From the NCBI GenBank assembly GCA_019155205.2, contig JAHNZQ020003147.1:62179-103791 (forward strand): a stretch of DNA of 41,613 bases, written 5' to 3'. The notes below the pieces were generated by a model. It saw nothing but the letters and a program-made list of their open reading frames with translations, was not told the DNA's origin and did no database searches. The stretch is from Gracilaria vermiculophylla. Taxonomy: Eukaryota > Rhodophyta > Florideophyceae > Gracilariales > Gracilariaceae. Position numbers and translations under genes: made by a program. How positions within the stretch are numbered: the stretch's first letter is position 1; each line of letters starts with the position of its first letter. Positions 28,965-37,883 of the stretch are shown here, piece by piece.

Positions 28965-29624
28965 GGAGACTAAGTCGGGGTAAGCGGAGAGGAGCTGTAC
29001 GATTCGTGGCGGGAAGTGAGTGCCGATGAGAGCGGACGCATTTAAGGGGTTAGGGGTAAGGGGGTCTGACGCAGCACAGTTGGGTCTTTGCGCGGACGTG
29101 GGCAACAGCCACGCAGCGTGGGCGGCGCGGTCTGCACCGCAAGCTCTACCATGAACGCTATGCCGCGCCCTGCAGCGCGACATCTTTCGCAACACCAAGG
29201 CATTGTGCACCGCGAAGCTCGGAAGAGACATGCGACCGCGCGCGCGTGCACTGCGCCATTGCGCCAGTGCGGTCGCGTGCGCGCCACGAGCGCGTTGTGC
29301 ACGCTGTGTGTGCTGTGCTCCTCATACACGTGCATAGACGCGCATTCAATCAAAGACGCGACTCGTCGCCGTGGCCCCCGCAGAGGCCACGGCAAGCGCC
29401 GCCATTGGCGCCGCGTCGTTGGTCATGGATTTGCTCGCGAGCCAATCACTCGCGCTTTGCGGCGAAGCGCATCCAACCAAATTGCATGATGCGTTTTGCA
29501 AAGGCAACGCCCTTCTGCACGCTTCGCGTCTTCCGTGTGGAAGCTCTTCAGCCAACTCACTCCGCCGGCCCATCTTAATCGTGGCCGTCAACGCCGCGCC
29601 TCGCTCCCTTCGTCGCCGCCCACC
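28965..29624. promoter_or_regulatory. Divergent promoter region, nitrate reductase and the 293-aa protein gene
   Basis: Spans the upstream regions of two divergent genes. The nitrate reductase frame may extend into it as far as 29231. It includes a G-rich patch (GGGGTTAGGGGTAAGGGGG, 29046-29064) and CCAAT near 29442 and 29392 (reverse). No specific nitrogen-response motif can be named with confidence. Confidence 0.4.
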
Positions 29625-30506
29625 ATGGCCTGCACCCCCATTTTTTTCGTCGCCCCACTCCCCTCCTCGCTCCGTACCCCTGCCCCGCCCCGCCCGTGCC
29701 CTCTGCCATGCGCCCGTCGCACCCGCGTCGCGGCTCCGCCCCGAATGAGCTCGCACCGCCCTCCTTCTTCGCCTGACGAGAACCCTGATAACAGATATGC
29801 TCGGTTTTCCGAATTCTCGTCTACCTCTGGCGACACCTCTCTGCAAGACCACCTCGTCAAGGAGCTGCACTGGCAGGCCACGCGCACCGTGACCACTCAG
29901 AACATGGAGTCCACGATCCAGATGCGCATCGACGCCGTGTCCGACCTTCTTTCCGACCTTTACACCAACTCTGAGCGTGACATTGTGAAACGTAACGAAG
30001 AACTCGCCATTCGCACGTCGTTGCCTAACATCACCAAGTGGAATCAGCAGCTCATCCAGGGGCACAAGGCCTCCAAACTCCAGCGCTCCGAGATCTCGAA
30101 GGAACTTGCCATAGTGCACGCTCTTCTCAAACGCACCGCACGCACGCGCTCCAAGTCCGCACGCAAGTCCTCTGCATCCCACACCCATACCACCTCCTCG
30201 GTATCACAGTCCGCGCCCTCGGCTCCATCGCCGGCCTCGCTGCTCGCCGATTTTCGTCACCTGCGTGCCCCAAACGCCATCTTGTTCACCGTCGTCGTGT
30301 GCACCCTCGCCCTCGAGTCTTTTGAGAGCATCGTGTCGCACGAGAATGGGCCCTCCGCGTTGGCCAACTATGCTGCGTTTGCGTCCATGCTTGTGGTGTC
30401 TGGTGCATACTTTCACACGCTTCGGTCCGCCCATCGCCGTGCCCACCTTGATCTTCGTAAGCGCTCTGCGCTGTTTGGTGACAGTGATGCGCAGGGAAAG
30501 CGATGA
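29625..30506 (+). CDS. Unrecognised two-TM protein with helical N-terminal domain, possibly organelle-targeted
   Basis: 293 aa from an ideal start context (CCACCATGG). Residues 1-40 are Pro/Arg/Ala-rich and lack acid, as in a transit peptide. A second ATG at residue 41 (29745) would remove it. Residues 70-175 are charged and helical (for example LQDHLVKELHWQATRTV and MRIDAVSDLLSDLY), followed by a Ser/Arg/Lys linker. Two hydrophobic helices lie at about 216-234 and 247-265, with a basic C-terminal tail. The two start sites could give an organellar and a non-organellar form. No family is recognised. It shares its promoter region with nitrate reductase. Confidence 0.6.
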   Translation: MACTPIFFVAPLPSSLRTPAPPRPCPLPCARRTRVAAPPRMSSHRPPSSPDENPDNRYARFSEFSSTSGDTSLQDHLVKELHWQATRTVTTQNMESTIQMRIDAVSDLLSDLYTNSERDIVKRNEELAIRTSLPNITKWNQQLIQGHKASKLQRSEISKELAIVHALLKRTARTRSKSARKSSASHTHTTSSVSQSAPSAPSPASLLADFRHLRAPNAILFTVVVCTLALESFESIVSHENGPSALANYAAFASMLVVSGAYFHTLRSAHRRAHLDLRKRSALFGDSDAQGKR

Positions 30507-30937
30507 CGATTTGAACCGTGTCCTTGTGGCATCAATCGCTCTGCTTTTGTTTCTCGGTGCTGGCCATGTTTCTCGAGCGTGTGCTGTCATACTTTATTTC
30601 TGCTTTTGTCAAGCTGTCCGTTATTAAACACAGCCGTGTATAATATGCTATGTACTGCACCGTGTTGCCGTTTTGCGGCACAGTCATGTACATCCTTTGT
30701 AATCTATTGCCGCAAATCTTTTGTTCTGCTGTCATAGTGCAAACCACCTCGAGTTGCTGTGACGGCAAGTTTTGATTAAAGTTTCAACATTTATTATGTC
30801 ATTATAGCTCAACTTGAAAGCACCGTGTGCTGTGAAGTCTATCTTTGTCCGGTTCGGTATGCATGCCGCAGTTGACTCTCTGGCACGGTCTGCGGACTTC
30901 ACGACCTGTCAACAGCAATTTGGCATTTTTTTATACA
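30507..30937. other. Intergenic between converging genes
   Basis: 431 bp of 3' flanks. It is AT-richer than the genes, with ATTAAA-type polyadenylation-like signals near 30624 and 30774. No frame is supported. Confidence 0.5.
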
Positions 30938-31579
30938 TTAATCCTTCTCAAAACGCTTAATTGTGTTACTCGGGTCCGGATTGTAATAGGCTCGCACTTT
31001 GCCATCGTTGTCGAGACGACCAGCATACGTGCGTGTGAATTTGAGCAAATCCGCTAAATCGCGTTCATCCACTTTGTATTTGTTGCTCAAAGACTTTTCA
31101 TTCCACAGTTCGCTCCCTTGCCTCCGCAGACGAAATAGCTCCAATACGTCAACTTGCGACAGTCTCCCCTTTGGTTTCATCGTCGTCCCATGCCTTCCAA
31201 GCTGAGCGTCGTCCACATCAGCATCCATCTTGGATCTTTGCTGAGGGAGCTTCTCTGCTGTAGCAGAGCTTCGTTGAGCGGGATGGCGACCTGAAGCGGA
31301 ATTTTGTGCTGACGTTTGATTCTCATCCCAAGAGGATGATGTGATCACATTGCTCATTTGCTTTAGTGCCGTTGCCCAGTCATCTGTGGTTGGTCTCTGG
31401 TACAGAACCGGATCCTTAATGGGTTGTTGTTTTTGAACTCGCGCCGTGATGTTTTGGTGCGATTCGGAAAGGGACTGGGCCTGTGTTGGGGATGACGGGG
31501 CGGCTGGTTTTGACGCAGAAATCCGTTTTGATGACTGGCGCGCGACTGACCTGGAAGCCGTCGAAAGTGAGGACCCCAT
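30938..31579 (-). CDS. NDUFAF4: Complex I assembly factor NDUFAF4-like
   Basis: 213 aa starting MGSSLSTASR; an earlier ATG at 31624 is in frame, but the MGSS start fits this family. Glycine at position 2 and the following serines suggest N-myristoylation, a feature of NDUFAF4. The middle is low complexity. The C-terminal domain (135-200) reads PKGRLSQVDVLELFRL, LWNEKSLSNKYKVDE, RDLADLLKFTRTY, matching the conserved PKGk(I/L)S...LL core of NDUFAF4. That factor works with NDUFAF3 in assembly of the Q module on the matrix side of the inner membrane. Length is close to the family (about 175-220 aa). It is the second complex I gene in this window. Confidence 0.75.
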   Translation of the reverse strand: MGSSLSTASRSVARQSSKRISASKPAAPSSPTQAQSLSESHQNITARVQKQQPIKDPVLYQRPTTDDWATALKQMSNVITSSSWDENQTSAQNSASGRHPAQRSSATAEKLPQQRSKMDADVDDAQLGRHGTTMKPKGRLSQVDVLELFRLRRQGSELWNEKSLSNKYKVDERDLADLLKFTRTYAGRLDNDGKVRAYYNPDPSNTIKRFEKD

Positions 31580-32286
31580 TCCGAAGAGATGTTCGCGGCA
31601 ATGAAGAGGGATCGAGTCAAACACCGATTGTGAATCGCGTGAGGTTGAAACGACTTTGCGATGTGAGTTTTATTTCATGTTCTGTCGTCTGCCTGCAATT
31701 GAAAAGTGCAAGCGTGGAGACTACCTTCGTCAGAAACGATGAGCATCGTTCCACCGAAGTGACCTGTCACAGCGAAAACCGACACCGCCTGGAAACGAAG
31801 ATTGTAGTCAACCGGACTACAAGGATTGTAGATCTTCATCGGACAGAGGCTTTGCGGCGATGACAGCGATAGAATCAATAAAACGCAAGCAAAAATTAAT
31901 CTTTTTTATATACAATTATTTGTTTTCTGTGCGCAACGGATGCACAACCGCACTGCGCGTTTGACCGTCCAAATGGTAATTTGACGCGTCGCAGCCGATT
32001 GATGTCAACATGAGAGATTCGTTTCGTTCACCAGTACCAAGTTGCACCGGTGCCCTGTTCTTCGTCTTTACCTCGGGCAGTTTTCGACAGCGGTCAGGCC
32101 TCTGAATACCCGACGCTGCAAGACAACAACAACCCGCAGTGTCGTGCTCTGAACACCAGCATCTGTCCTACAACATCTTGTTCGGCAGCAGAGAAGCCAC
32201 CATAGCAAGCGACACAACCGCATCGGGCAAACGTTAGAGAAAAGACATCGCTGGCTCATTCACACAGCAGGTAACCCTCAACACAC
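31580..32286. promoter_or_regulatory. Divergent promoter region, NDUFAF4 and CCB1-like genes
   Basis: 707 bp separates the start codons. The middle (31865-31920) is AT-rich with TTTTTATATAC near 31903, a possible TATA element. A 67-codon minus-strand frame at 31675-31878 has an ATG-led stretch (MKIYNPCSPVDYNLRF) but no recognisable domain and is not called. Confidence 0.4.
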
Positions 32287-33090
32287 ATGTTGGCATTTGC
32301 AGCTACTTTCACGTCCCTGTCGAGTCGGCGCTCAGCAAGCGACAGGGCCATTCTCTCTGGTCTGGGTGCAAATGGCTCACATTTTGTTTCGGCCGCGCGC
32401 ATCTCGCGGCCAAAGCGAGTGAGACGAGTATCCGCCACCCCAAACATGAGTGTCGGGCCCCCGGAAGCGTTCACCAGCCTTATGCTGTCCGATGTTTCTG
32501 AAGTGAACCGCGGTCCTCTCTTCGCCACGGCCTTCGTGTTCTTCCTGACGTTTTGGGGCGGCATCTCGTTTGTGAAGGGTTCCACAAAACCGCGCATCAC
32601 GCAGGCATCGTTCACTTTGCGAGAATCCGCCTCTGAAATTGCCAAGAAAACTGCGCGATACCTCATGGAGAGGTCCTTTGTTGCTGACCCAGAGAAAGAC
32701 TCCCGAGCTGGCGTGATGACGTTCACGGGTAAAGTGCGTGCAAGTTCAAGTGTTGCAAGCATCTTGGTTGCCGTTGCCGCCAGCGGCCTCTGGTCGTTGA
32801 CGTACATTCTGAACTTCATATTACCCACTCAATTCCAGAGTCCGTACTGGGGATCACTGACATTGCTGTCTTTTCTTATTGTCCCGTGGTATTGGAAAGC
32901 TGCCTCAAGAACTGAAGAGGTGAAGGTGATGGTCGAGGAAGACCAAGGAACGTCTACGCTATATCTCAAGGGCCATCGTGATGAGATCGAACAGTTAGAG
33001 AAGGCGTTTAAATGGAAGAGAAATCCACCAGTGTACGAAGGAGAGGAGGAAAAAGCCAAAGCCGAGAAGGAGACCGTTACCTCAACCTGA
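32287..33090 (+). CDS. CCB1: CCB1-like plastid protein (cytochrome b6f heme-c assembly)
   Basis: 267 aa. Residues 1-52 (Ser/Arg/Ala-rich, ending RPKRVRRVSATPNM) look like a plastid transit peptide. The mature part has TM1 (76-97, LFATAFVFFLTFWGGISFV), then KGSTKPRITQASFTL, which resembles the (F)xRaS-KDRt motif of the CCB1/DUF3529 family shared by cyanobacteria and plastids. TM2 (155-178) and TM3 (188-204) follow, then a charged C-terminal tail. CCB1 acts with CCB2-4 to attach heme c at the Qi site of cytochrome b6 in the thylakoid membrane. Topology and length fit. The assignment rests on motif resemblance. Confidence 0.6.
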   Translation: MLAFAATFTSLSSRRSASDRAILSGLGANGSHFVSAARISRPKRVRRVSATPNMSVGPPEAFTSLMLSDVSEVNRGPLFATAFVFFLTFWGGISFVKGSTKPRITQASFTLRESASEIAKKTARYLMERSFVADPEKDSRAGVMTFTGKVRASSSVASILVAVAASGLWSLTYILNFILPTQFQSPYWGSLTLLSFLIVPWYWKAASRTEEVKVMVEEDQGTSTLYLKGHRDEIEQLEKAFKWKRNPPVYEGEEEKAKAEKETVTST

Positions 33091-33230
33091 TCCACTGCCA
33101 GTCATTGACACGTCTTGGCGGACACCTTGATCCGCGCGTTACTTTTGATTCAAAGCATATGCAGAAAAAAGAACATTAAACAGGGAATGTCCTTTATCTA
33201 TTGGGTGTGACAGGGGACGAAGAAATGCAT

Positions 33231-34484
33231 TCAGAGGTACTTGTCCACATCAGCCGGCAGCTCTCGTATCCGAATTCCGTAGAACTTTTCGATAGCTGAC
33301 ATTGCCTTCTTATCTGAAAACCGGGCAAACGTTATGGCGACGCCTTTCCTGCCAAATCGGCCACTGCGCCCTATTCGGTGCAAGTACGACTCTTGCTGCA
33401 AGGGGACGTCGTAGTTGATTACAAGGCTGACTTGCTGAACATCAATTCCTCTTGACCAGACGTCAGTGGCGATAAGCACGCGGTAATCGCCTGCGCGAAA
33501 GGAATCCATCACAGAATCCCTTTCCTTTTGTTTCATATCACCGTGCATAGCAGTCACGACAAAGTTGCCTTCGATCATTTTCTTTGCCAGCCACTCCACT
33601 TTTCGCCGCGTGTTGCAGAAAATCACCGCTTGGGTTATGGTGAGCGTTTCATACAGATCACACAACGTATCAAACTTCCATTCCTCCTGCTCCACGTCCA
33701 CGTAGAACTGACGAATGCCGTCCAGACTGAGACCATCTCTCTTCACCAGCACCGAAATCGGCCTAGTCATGAACTTTTCCGTCATCTCAAGCACGTCGGA
33801 CGGGAGCGTAGCGGATACGAGAACGACCTGCACGGTGGGCGGGGCGTATCTGTAGATGTCGTAAACTTGCTCCTTGAAGCCCATCGTGAGCATTTCATCC
33901 GCCTCGTCGACAAACAAGATGTTGAGTTTCTTTATGTTCAACACGTTGCGTTGAATCATGTCGTACACGCGGCCGGGCGTGCCGCTGACAATGTGCACGC
34001 CGCCGTTGGCGAGGCGGCGAATGTCGTCGCCGACCTTCTTGCCGCCCACGCAGGCGTGAGAGCCAATGGACAGATACTCGCCCAGCAACTCGACGTTGCG
34101 ATGCGTCTGAACGGCCAGCTCGCGAGTGGGGCTCAACACAAGCACTTGCACGTGATGGAGCGTGGCGGTGGCGAGTTGCAGAGCCACAATTGCAATCATA
34201 GCGGTCTTGCCTGTGCCGCTCTGTGCCTGCGCCACGACGTCGTGTCCGCGAATCATGGGCACGATGCATCTCTGCTGTATTGCAGAGGGCATATCGAAGC
34301 CCATGGAGTAAATGCCGCGCAGTAGAGGCGGTTTTAACGGCATGTCGTCAAAGTTCTTGAACACCTGAACGTCATGGTTCACATTGAAGGTTGCTTTTTC
34401 TGCCTGGCGCCGTGTGAAGGTAGAGTCCGAGGCGGTAGGGGATGTGGGAGCGTATCGCGGAGAAGTCTTTCCGAGACCTGACAT
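33231..34484 (-). CDS. EIF4A3: DEAD-box RNA helicase, eIF4A-III-like (exon-junction core)
   Basis: 417 aa from [11 protein letters not shown]; the frame runs on upstream only through a poly(C) tract. All helicase motifs are present: Q motif (FDDMPL, PSAIQQ), AQSGTGKT (87-94), PTREL (119-123), TPGR (169-172), DEAD (193-196), SAT (224-226), [10 protein letters not shown] (339-348) and [13 protein letters not shown] (369-381). DVW-RGID and HRIGRSGR favour eIF4A-III/FAL1 over eIF4A-I/II, which read DLLARGID and HRIGRGGR. The C-terminus [10 protein letters not shown] differs from the common MPMNVADLI. eIF4A-III anchors the exon-junction complex and also acts in rRNA processing. It converges on the CCB1-like gene with 140 bp between stops. 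Confidence 0.9.
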   Translation of the reverse strand: MSGLGKTSPRYAPTSPTASDSTFTRRQAEKATFNVNHDVQVFKNFDDMPLKPPLLRGIYSMGFDMPSAIQQRCIVPMIRGHDVVAQAQSGTGKTAMIAIVALQLATATLHHVQVLVLSPTRELAVQTHRNVELLGEYLSIGSHACVGGKKVGDDIRRLANGGVHIVSGTPGRVYDMIQRNVLNIKKLNILFVDEADEMLTMGFKEQVYDIYRYAPPTVQVVLVSATLPSDVLEMTEKFMTRPISVLVKRDGLSLDGIRQFYVDVEQEEWKFDTLCDLYETLTITQAVIFCNTRRKVEWLAKKMIEGNFVVTAMHGDMKQKERDSVMDSFRAGDYRVLIATDVWSRGIDVQQVSLVINYDVPLQQESYLHRIGRSGRFGRKGVAITFARFSDKKAMSAIEKFYGIRIRELPADVDKYL

Positions 34485-34518
34485 GGCGATGATTCCAAGA
34501 CGCGGGGTACACGGAATG

Positions 34519-34527
34519 GGGAGGGGG

Positions 34528-34609
<82 letters not shown>

Positions 34610-34614
34610 CGGGG

Positions 34615-34687
<73 letters not shown>

Positions 34688-34690
34688 GGT

Positions 34691-34753
<63 letters not shown>
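34519..34753. repeat. Near-pure poly(G) tract of about 235 bp
   Basis: G runs are broken only by A at 34522, 34530, 34617 and 34687, C at 34610 and T at 34690; individual runs reach 79 bases. On the sense strand of the helicase gene this is poly(C), beginning about 35 bases upstream of the ATG. It produces spurious poly-Pro and poly-Gly frames on both strands. True length is uncertain because such tracts sequence poorly. Confidence 0.85.
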
Positions 34754-34754
<1 letters not shown>

Positions 34755-35341
34755 GGCGCAAGCGCGCCGGCGCAACGTTGGATGACCGAGTGTCCCGCCG
34801 CGCCTCGGGACGGCGCCCCGCAGGCGCGACCGCGATGGAAAGCGCGCAAATAGGTTGGCTAGCGTCGCGAGCGGGCGAGTGAGCAGGCATGACGAGGAGG
34901 CAACGGAGCTGTTGCGTGTTGCACATGTTTTGCGTAGAGCAGACTCTCGAGTGCACGTGTGTGTGCGTGTGAGTGCGTGCGCGTGCGTGCGTGTGCGTGC
35001 GTGTGCGTGCGTGAGTGTTTTCGCATCACGGCATGCCTTGATGAGTGCACAGGGGTGCGAAGGTTTGCCCAAGTTGGTGATGGTTAAGTGAAGCGCGGAG
35101 CACAGAACGTTTCCGCGCGGATAACGGTCGGGTGGGAACGACGGGGCGACGGCATGGGACGCAGGCTGCGCAATGCCCCGCGGTTGATGGTACACTGCAT
35201 GTGAGCGGCAAAATGGAAGCGGATTGTGATTGCAACAACACGTTGACAGTCATATGTTCAATTTGTAATAAAAAATAAAAAACACAAAAAAAAAAAAACC
35301 AAGCGGTGATGTACTCACAGATGTGGGCGACAGACGGAGTG
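34754..35341. other. Upstream flank of the helicase gene and 3' flank of the PPR-like gene
   Basis: Both neighbours are on the minus strand. The region holds a GTGC/GTGT microsatellite and, near 35262-35300, an A-rich stretch (T-rich on the coding strand of the PPR-like gene, just past its stop), which may belong to its 3' end. No gene is supported. Confidence 0.45.
34951..35017. repeat. GT/GC-rich microsatellite
   Basis: Alternating GTGCGT and GTGTGC units, mostly tetranucleotide (TGCG) with variants, over about 65 bp. The alternating purine-pyrimidine pattern could favour Z-DNA. Confidence 0.75.
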
Positions 35342-36634
35342 TCAGGGCTTTATGTGCGGTGGTATGGTGGAACGAACAACTTCGGCGTCGCGCGTGCGGC
35401 CGGCGTTATAACAAGTGTCCAGCACGAGCGAGTACAGCAGGTGAGAGGGCTGCATGTGATGGGCGTGGGTGAGCTGACGCAACAAATGTAGCGCGTGCGA
35501 AGCGGCGGCACATGAGCGATAGGCATGGAAGGCGGCCATGGTGGGGTCGGCGCGAGCAGCGGCGCACGCGCGGACGGTGGGCTTTTGGTTGACGGAGTCG
35601 GGGTGGGCGACGGCGAGCGGGGAGATGTTGTGGGCGAGGGAAAGGTTGTGCGAGCGCAGATGGCAGAGATAGCGATCGTGTAGAGCGGCAATGGACTGCG
35701 GTTGCTTCTGAACGGCGGCAGATCTGATCATCGCAGCGAAGGTGTGCGGCGCCCATGGTTGGTTTTCGGCGCGCATCGTGTGCACGAGCCGTTGGGCATG
35801 GGAGTGGTGACGCTGGTCCAGGGCTGTTGTGAGCAGGACGTTGTGGGTGGCGGCGTCGGGGGGGATGGAGCAGGAATGCATCTCGGCGAGGGCAGTGTGC
35901 ACGAGGTCGTAGTTGGAGGAGAGACAGGCGGCTAGCATGAAGCGGTTGTAGTAGTGTAGGTGCGAGGGCGCATCAGCGCTGTGGTGATGGTCGACGTACA
36001 GGCCGTTGAGCAGTGCAAAATGCATGAGGACGGCAGCGGACTCGACATCGACGGCATCGGCGCACACGCGAAAGCTGGCGAAGACGAAGCGCGCGCACGG
36101 CTGCAGCTGGTGGGCGCGGAGGTGACGCCACACAGACCAGACGCGGGGGGCGCGGCGCTCGAGCTGCGGGTCGGCGGCAGCGGCGATAACGATGGCGCAA
36201 AGGTCGTGAACGGAGGGGCGCGCGCGCGTGACGAGCGCGAGGCGCAGAAGCGCCTCGACGGCGGCGTCGGCTCCAGCGGCCGTGAGCGGCGCGGCGCGTG
36301 CGCTCGCGGCGGCGTGGCGCGCGACGGCGCTGAGCACGCGCGCCAACAGCGGGGGGGTGGGCGCGGCGGACGCGGCCGACGCGGCGGCGCCAATGATACG
36401 CACGGCGGCGGGCGCGGCCGTGGGGGGGTGGCGAAGCGCCGAGCGCAGCAGCGCGTCCAGCGCGGCGCGCTGCGCGGCGGCGGACGACTCTGCGGCGGAC
36501 GGCGGGGCGGAGTTGTCGGCGGCGGCGGCTGCGGGCGACACCGGACGCTTGCGGCGCATGCGCGCCAGCCGCGCGCGCGACAGCGCCGGCCACGCGGCCG
36601 TCGCCGCGTGACGCAGCCCGAGCCGCAGCGCCAT
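35342..36634 (-). CDS. PPR-like organellar protein, Ala/Arg-rich
   Basis: 430 aa from MALRLGLRHAATAAWPALSR, a typical mitochondrial presequence in a CCATGG context. The frame is open to 37186, but that part only translates the (CCG)n and C-rich promoter sequence. Residues 30-190 are alanine-rich helical repeats. The second half has paired helices of about 35 residues resembling pentatricopeptide repeats (YNRFMLAACLSSNYDLVHTA, THNVLLTTALDQRHHSHAQR, TFAAMIRSAAVQKQPQSIAA, LLYSLVLDTCYNAGRTRDAE). PPR proteins bind organellar RNA and act in its processing, stability or translation. The repeats are degenerate and their number is uncertain (about four to six visible). No catalytic tail domain is seen. 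Confidence 0.6.
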   Translation of the reverse strand: MALRLGLRHAATAAWPALSRARLARMRRKRPVSPAAAAADNSAPPSAAESSAAAQRAALDALLRSALRHPPTAAPAAVRIIGAAASAASAAPTPPLLARVLSAVARHAAASARAAPLTAAGADAAVEALLRLALVTRARPSVHDLCAIVIAAAADPQLERRAPRVWSVWRHLRAHQLQPCARFVFASFRVCADAVDVESAAVLMHFALLNGLYVDHHHSADAPSHLHYYNRFMLAACLSSNYDLVHTALAEMHSCSIPPDAATHNVLLTTALDQRHHSHAQRLVHTMRAENQPWAPHTFAAMIRSAAVQKQPQSIAALHDRYLCHLRSHNLSLAHNISPLAVAHPDSVNQKPTVRACAAARADPTMAAFHAYRSCAAASHALHLLRQLTHAHHMQPSHLLYSLVLDTCYNAGRTRDAEVVRSTIPPHIKP

Positions 36635-37094
36635 GGCGCGGCGCGGCGCCCGTGTGCCGGCGCGCCGACGACAAAGACGCCTTGCGCTTCGCGCCGCGCG
36701 GCACCGGCGCTGGCACCGGCGCCAAACGCCGCCGCGCGCGCCACCCGCCGCCGCCGCAGACGCCGCAGCCGCCGCAGCCGCTGCAGCCGCCGCCGCCGCC
36801 GCCGCCGCCGCCGCCTCCACGCGCGCGGCGCGAAGCGCAAGCACCTCATCAATCCGCTCGCGCGCGCGCGCGTGCACGCCTGCGCTCCGGCTACGGCCTT
36901 CTCTCCCCAACCCCCCCACCCCTAACCCAATCCCCCCCACCCCTAACCCCCCACCCCTAACCCCCCACCCCACCCCTCGCCTGTTCTCTCCCCCATTATA
37001 ATAATCCCAAACCCAAACCCCCAACCCAACCCCCACCCCTTCGCCACCCACCGCCCGCCGATCTCCCCCGTTCGCACCACCCCACCCCCCAGCC
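36635..37094. promoter_or_regulatory. Divergent promoter region, PPR-like and four-TM protein genes
   Basis: The left half is extremely GC-rich with a (CCG)n run at about 36787-36815. The right half is the C-rich telomere-like tract, followed by CATTATAATAATCCC near 36993-37007, an AT island and possible TATA element, then more C-rich sequence up to the ATG at 37095. Confidence 0.45.
36903..37040 (+). repeat. C-rich repeat resembling telomeric sequence (CCCCCCACCCCTAA)n
   Basis: Irregular units of 14-15 bases, CCCCCCACCCCTAA, occur about three to four times at 36910-36972, followed by looser CCCAAACCC and CCCAACCC units to 37040. The complement reads TTAGGGGTGGGGGG, capable of G-quadruplex formation. 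It lies inside a divergent promoter, not at a chromosome end. Confidence 0.7.
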
Positions 37095-37883
37095 ATGCCC
37101 GCGCAGCGGCGCCTCACGCTGTGGCGGCCGGGCGCCCTCAACCGCGTCTTCGCCGGTGCCTCGTGCGCCTTTGTCGGCGGCGCCACGTACGCCTATGTTG
37201 CGCGTGTTCCCCCCGTGCGCGCCGGCGTCGCCTGCGCCATGTTGGCCACCCCCTTCTTCGCCGTGCGCGAGGTTGTCGCTGCGTCCATCAGTGTCGACGG
37301 CCCCGTTGCAAGTGCCATGACCGGTGGCGTTGTGGGCTACTTTGGTGCCCTCGTCACACTGGGGCCGTGTTGGAAATCTATCAGCCGATCAGCCATGCTC
37401 ATGGGCGTCGGCTGCGGCCTGGTCGACATGCTCGTCAGTGCCCTCGACTGGAGGCGAAAGCTCTACATAGTCAATCGCCACGATGCCGCCGCTGCCGCTG
37501 CTGCCGCGGCCGCTGCCGCCGACAACGTCAATGCCCCTCAAAATGCCCACCTGTCATCGTCGTCGCCGTCGTCTTCGTCCTCGTCGCCGTCATCTGTCAT
37601 GTCGACGTCCTCAAAGCCCTCGCTCTTCAGGTGGCCGCATTGGTTCCCCGTCGTCAAACAAATTGACGATGAATATGAGGACTTGTTACGCAGACAGCGC
37701 GCCACCGTGCAAGCCCTGGAAGAAGAACAGGCGCGCATTGCCCTCTTGTTGCAGGCGCTAGAATCCGTCAAGGCCGGCAGGCACGTCACCGATGTTCAAC
37801 TTGCCGACGCTACTCTGCGATCAGCCGACAAACTTGCGTCACCGTGCACCACGTCCTCGTCTGGATCCCCCCCCACGCCTTGA
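37095..37883 (+). CDS. Four-TM membrane protein, possibly Tim17/Tim22/Tim23-like
   Basis: 262 aa. Four hydrophobic, glycine-containing segments lie at about 17-36, 43-62, 69-90 and 97-117 (for example FAGASCAFVGGATYAYV and GGVVGYFGALVTLG), separated by short loops as in the Tim17/22/23 (PRAT) fold. The strict PRAT signature is not fully met, so this is only a resemblance. A run of 11 alanines at 131-141 and a Ser-rich linker lead to WPHWFPVVKQIDDEYEDLL and a coiled-coil tail (RQRATVQALEEEQARIALL). No cleavable presequence is obvious. If the resemblance holds, it would be an inner-membrane or plastid-envelope transport or assembly protein. Otherwise it is an unknown conserved membrane protein. 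Confidence 0.5.
   Translation: MPAQRRLTLWRPGALNRVFAGASCAFVGGATYAYVARVPPVRAGVACAMLATPFFAVREVVAASISVDGPVASAMTGGVVGYFGALVTLGPCWKSISRSAMLMGVGCGLVDMLVSALDWRRKLYIVNRHDAAAAAAAAAAAADNVNAPQNAHLSSSSPSSSSSSPSSVMSTSSKPSLFRWPHWFPVVKQIDDEYEDLLRRQRATVQALEEEQARIALLLQALESVKAGRHVTDVQLADATLRSADKLASPCTTSSSGSPPTP

Noticed and set aside
31675..31878. 67-codon minus-strand frame between NDUFAF4 and the CCB1-like gene
   Set aside because: Looks slightly protein-like but has no domain, no splice partner and lies in a promoter region.
34372..35195. Long poly-Pro and poly-Gly frames across the G tract, including a 5' extension of the helicase frame
   Set aside because: Homopolymer translation only; the helicase has a normal start at 34484 and a normal family length from there.
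35960..36925. 321-codon plus-strand frame and a 250-codon minus frame over the PPR-like gene
   Set aside because: Arg/Ala/Gly-rich shadows caused by extreme GC content; the PPR-like frame has a presequence and helical repeats.
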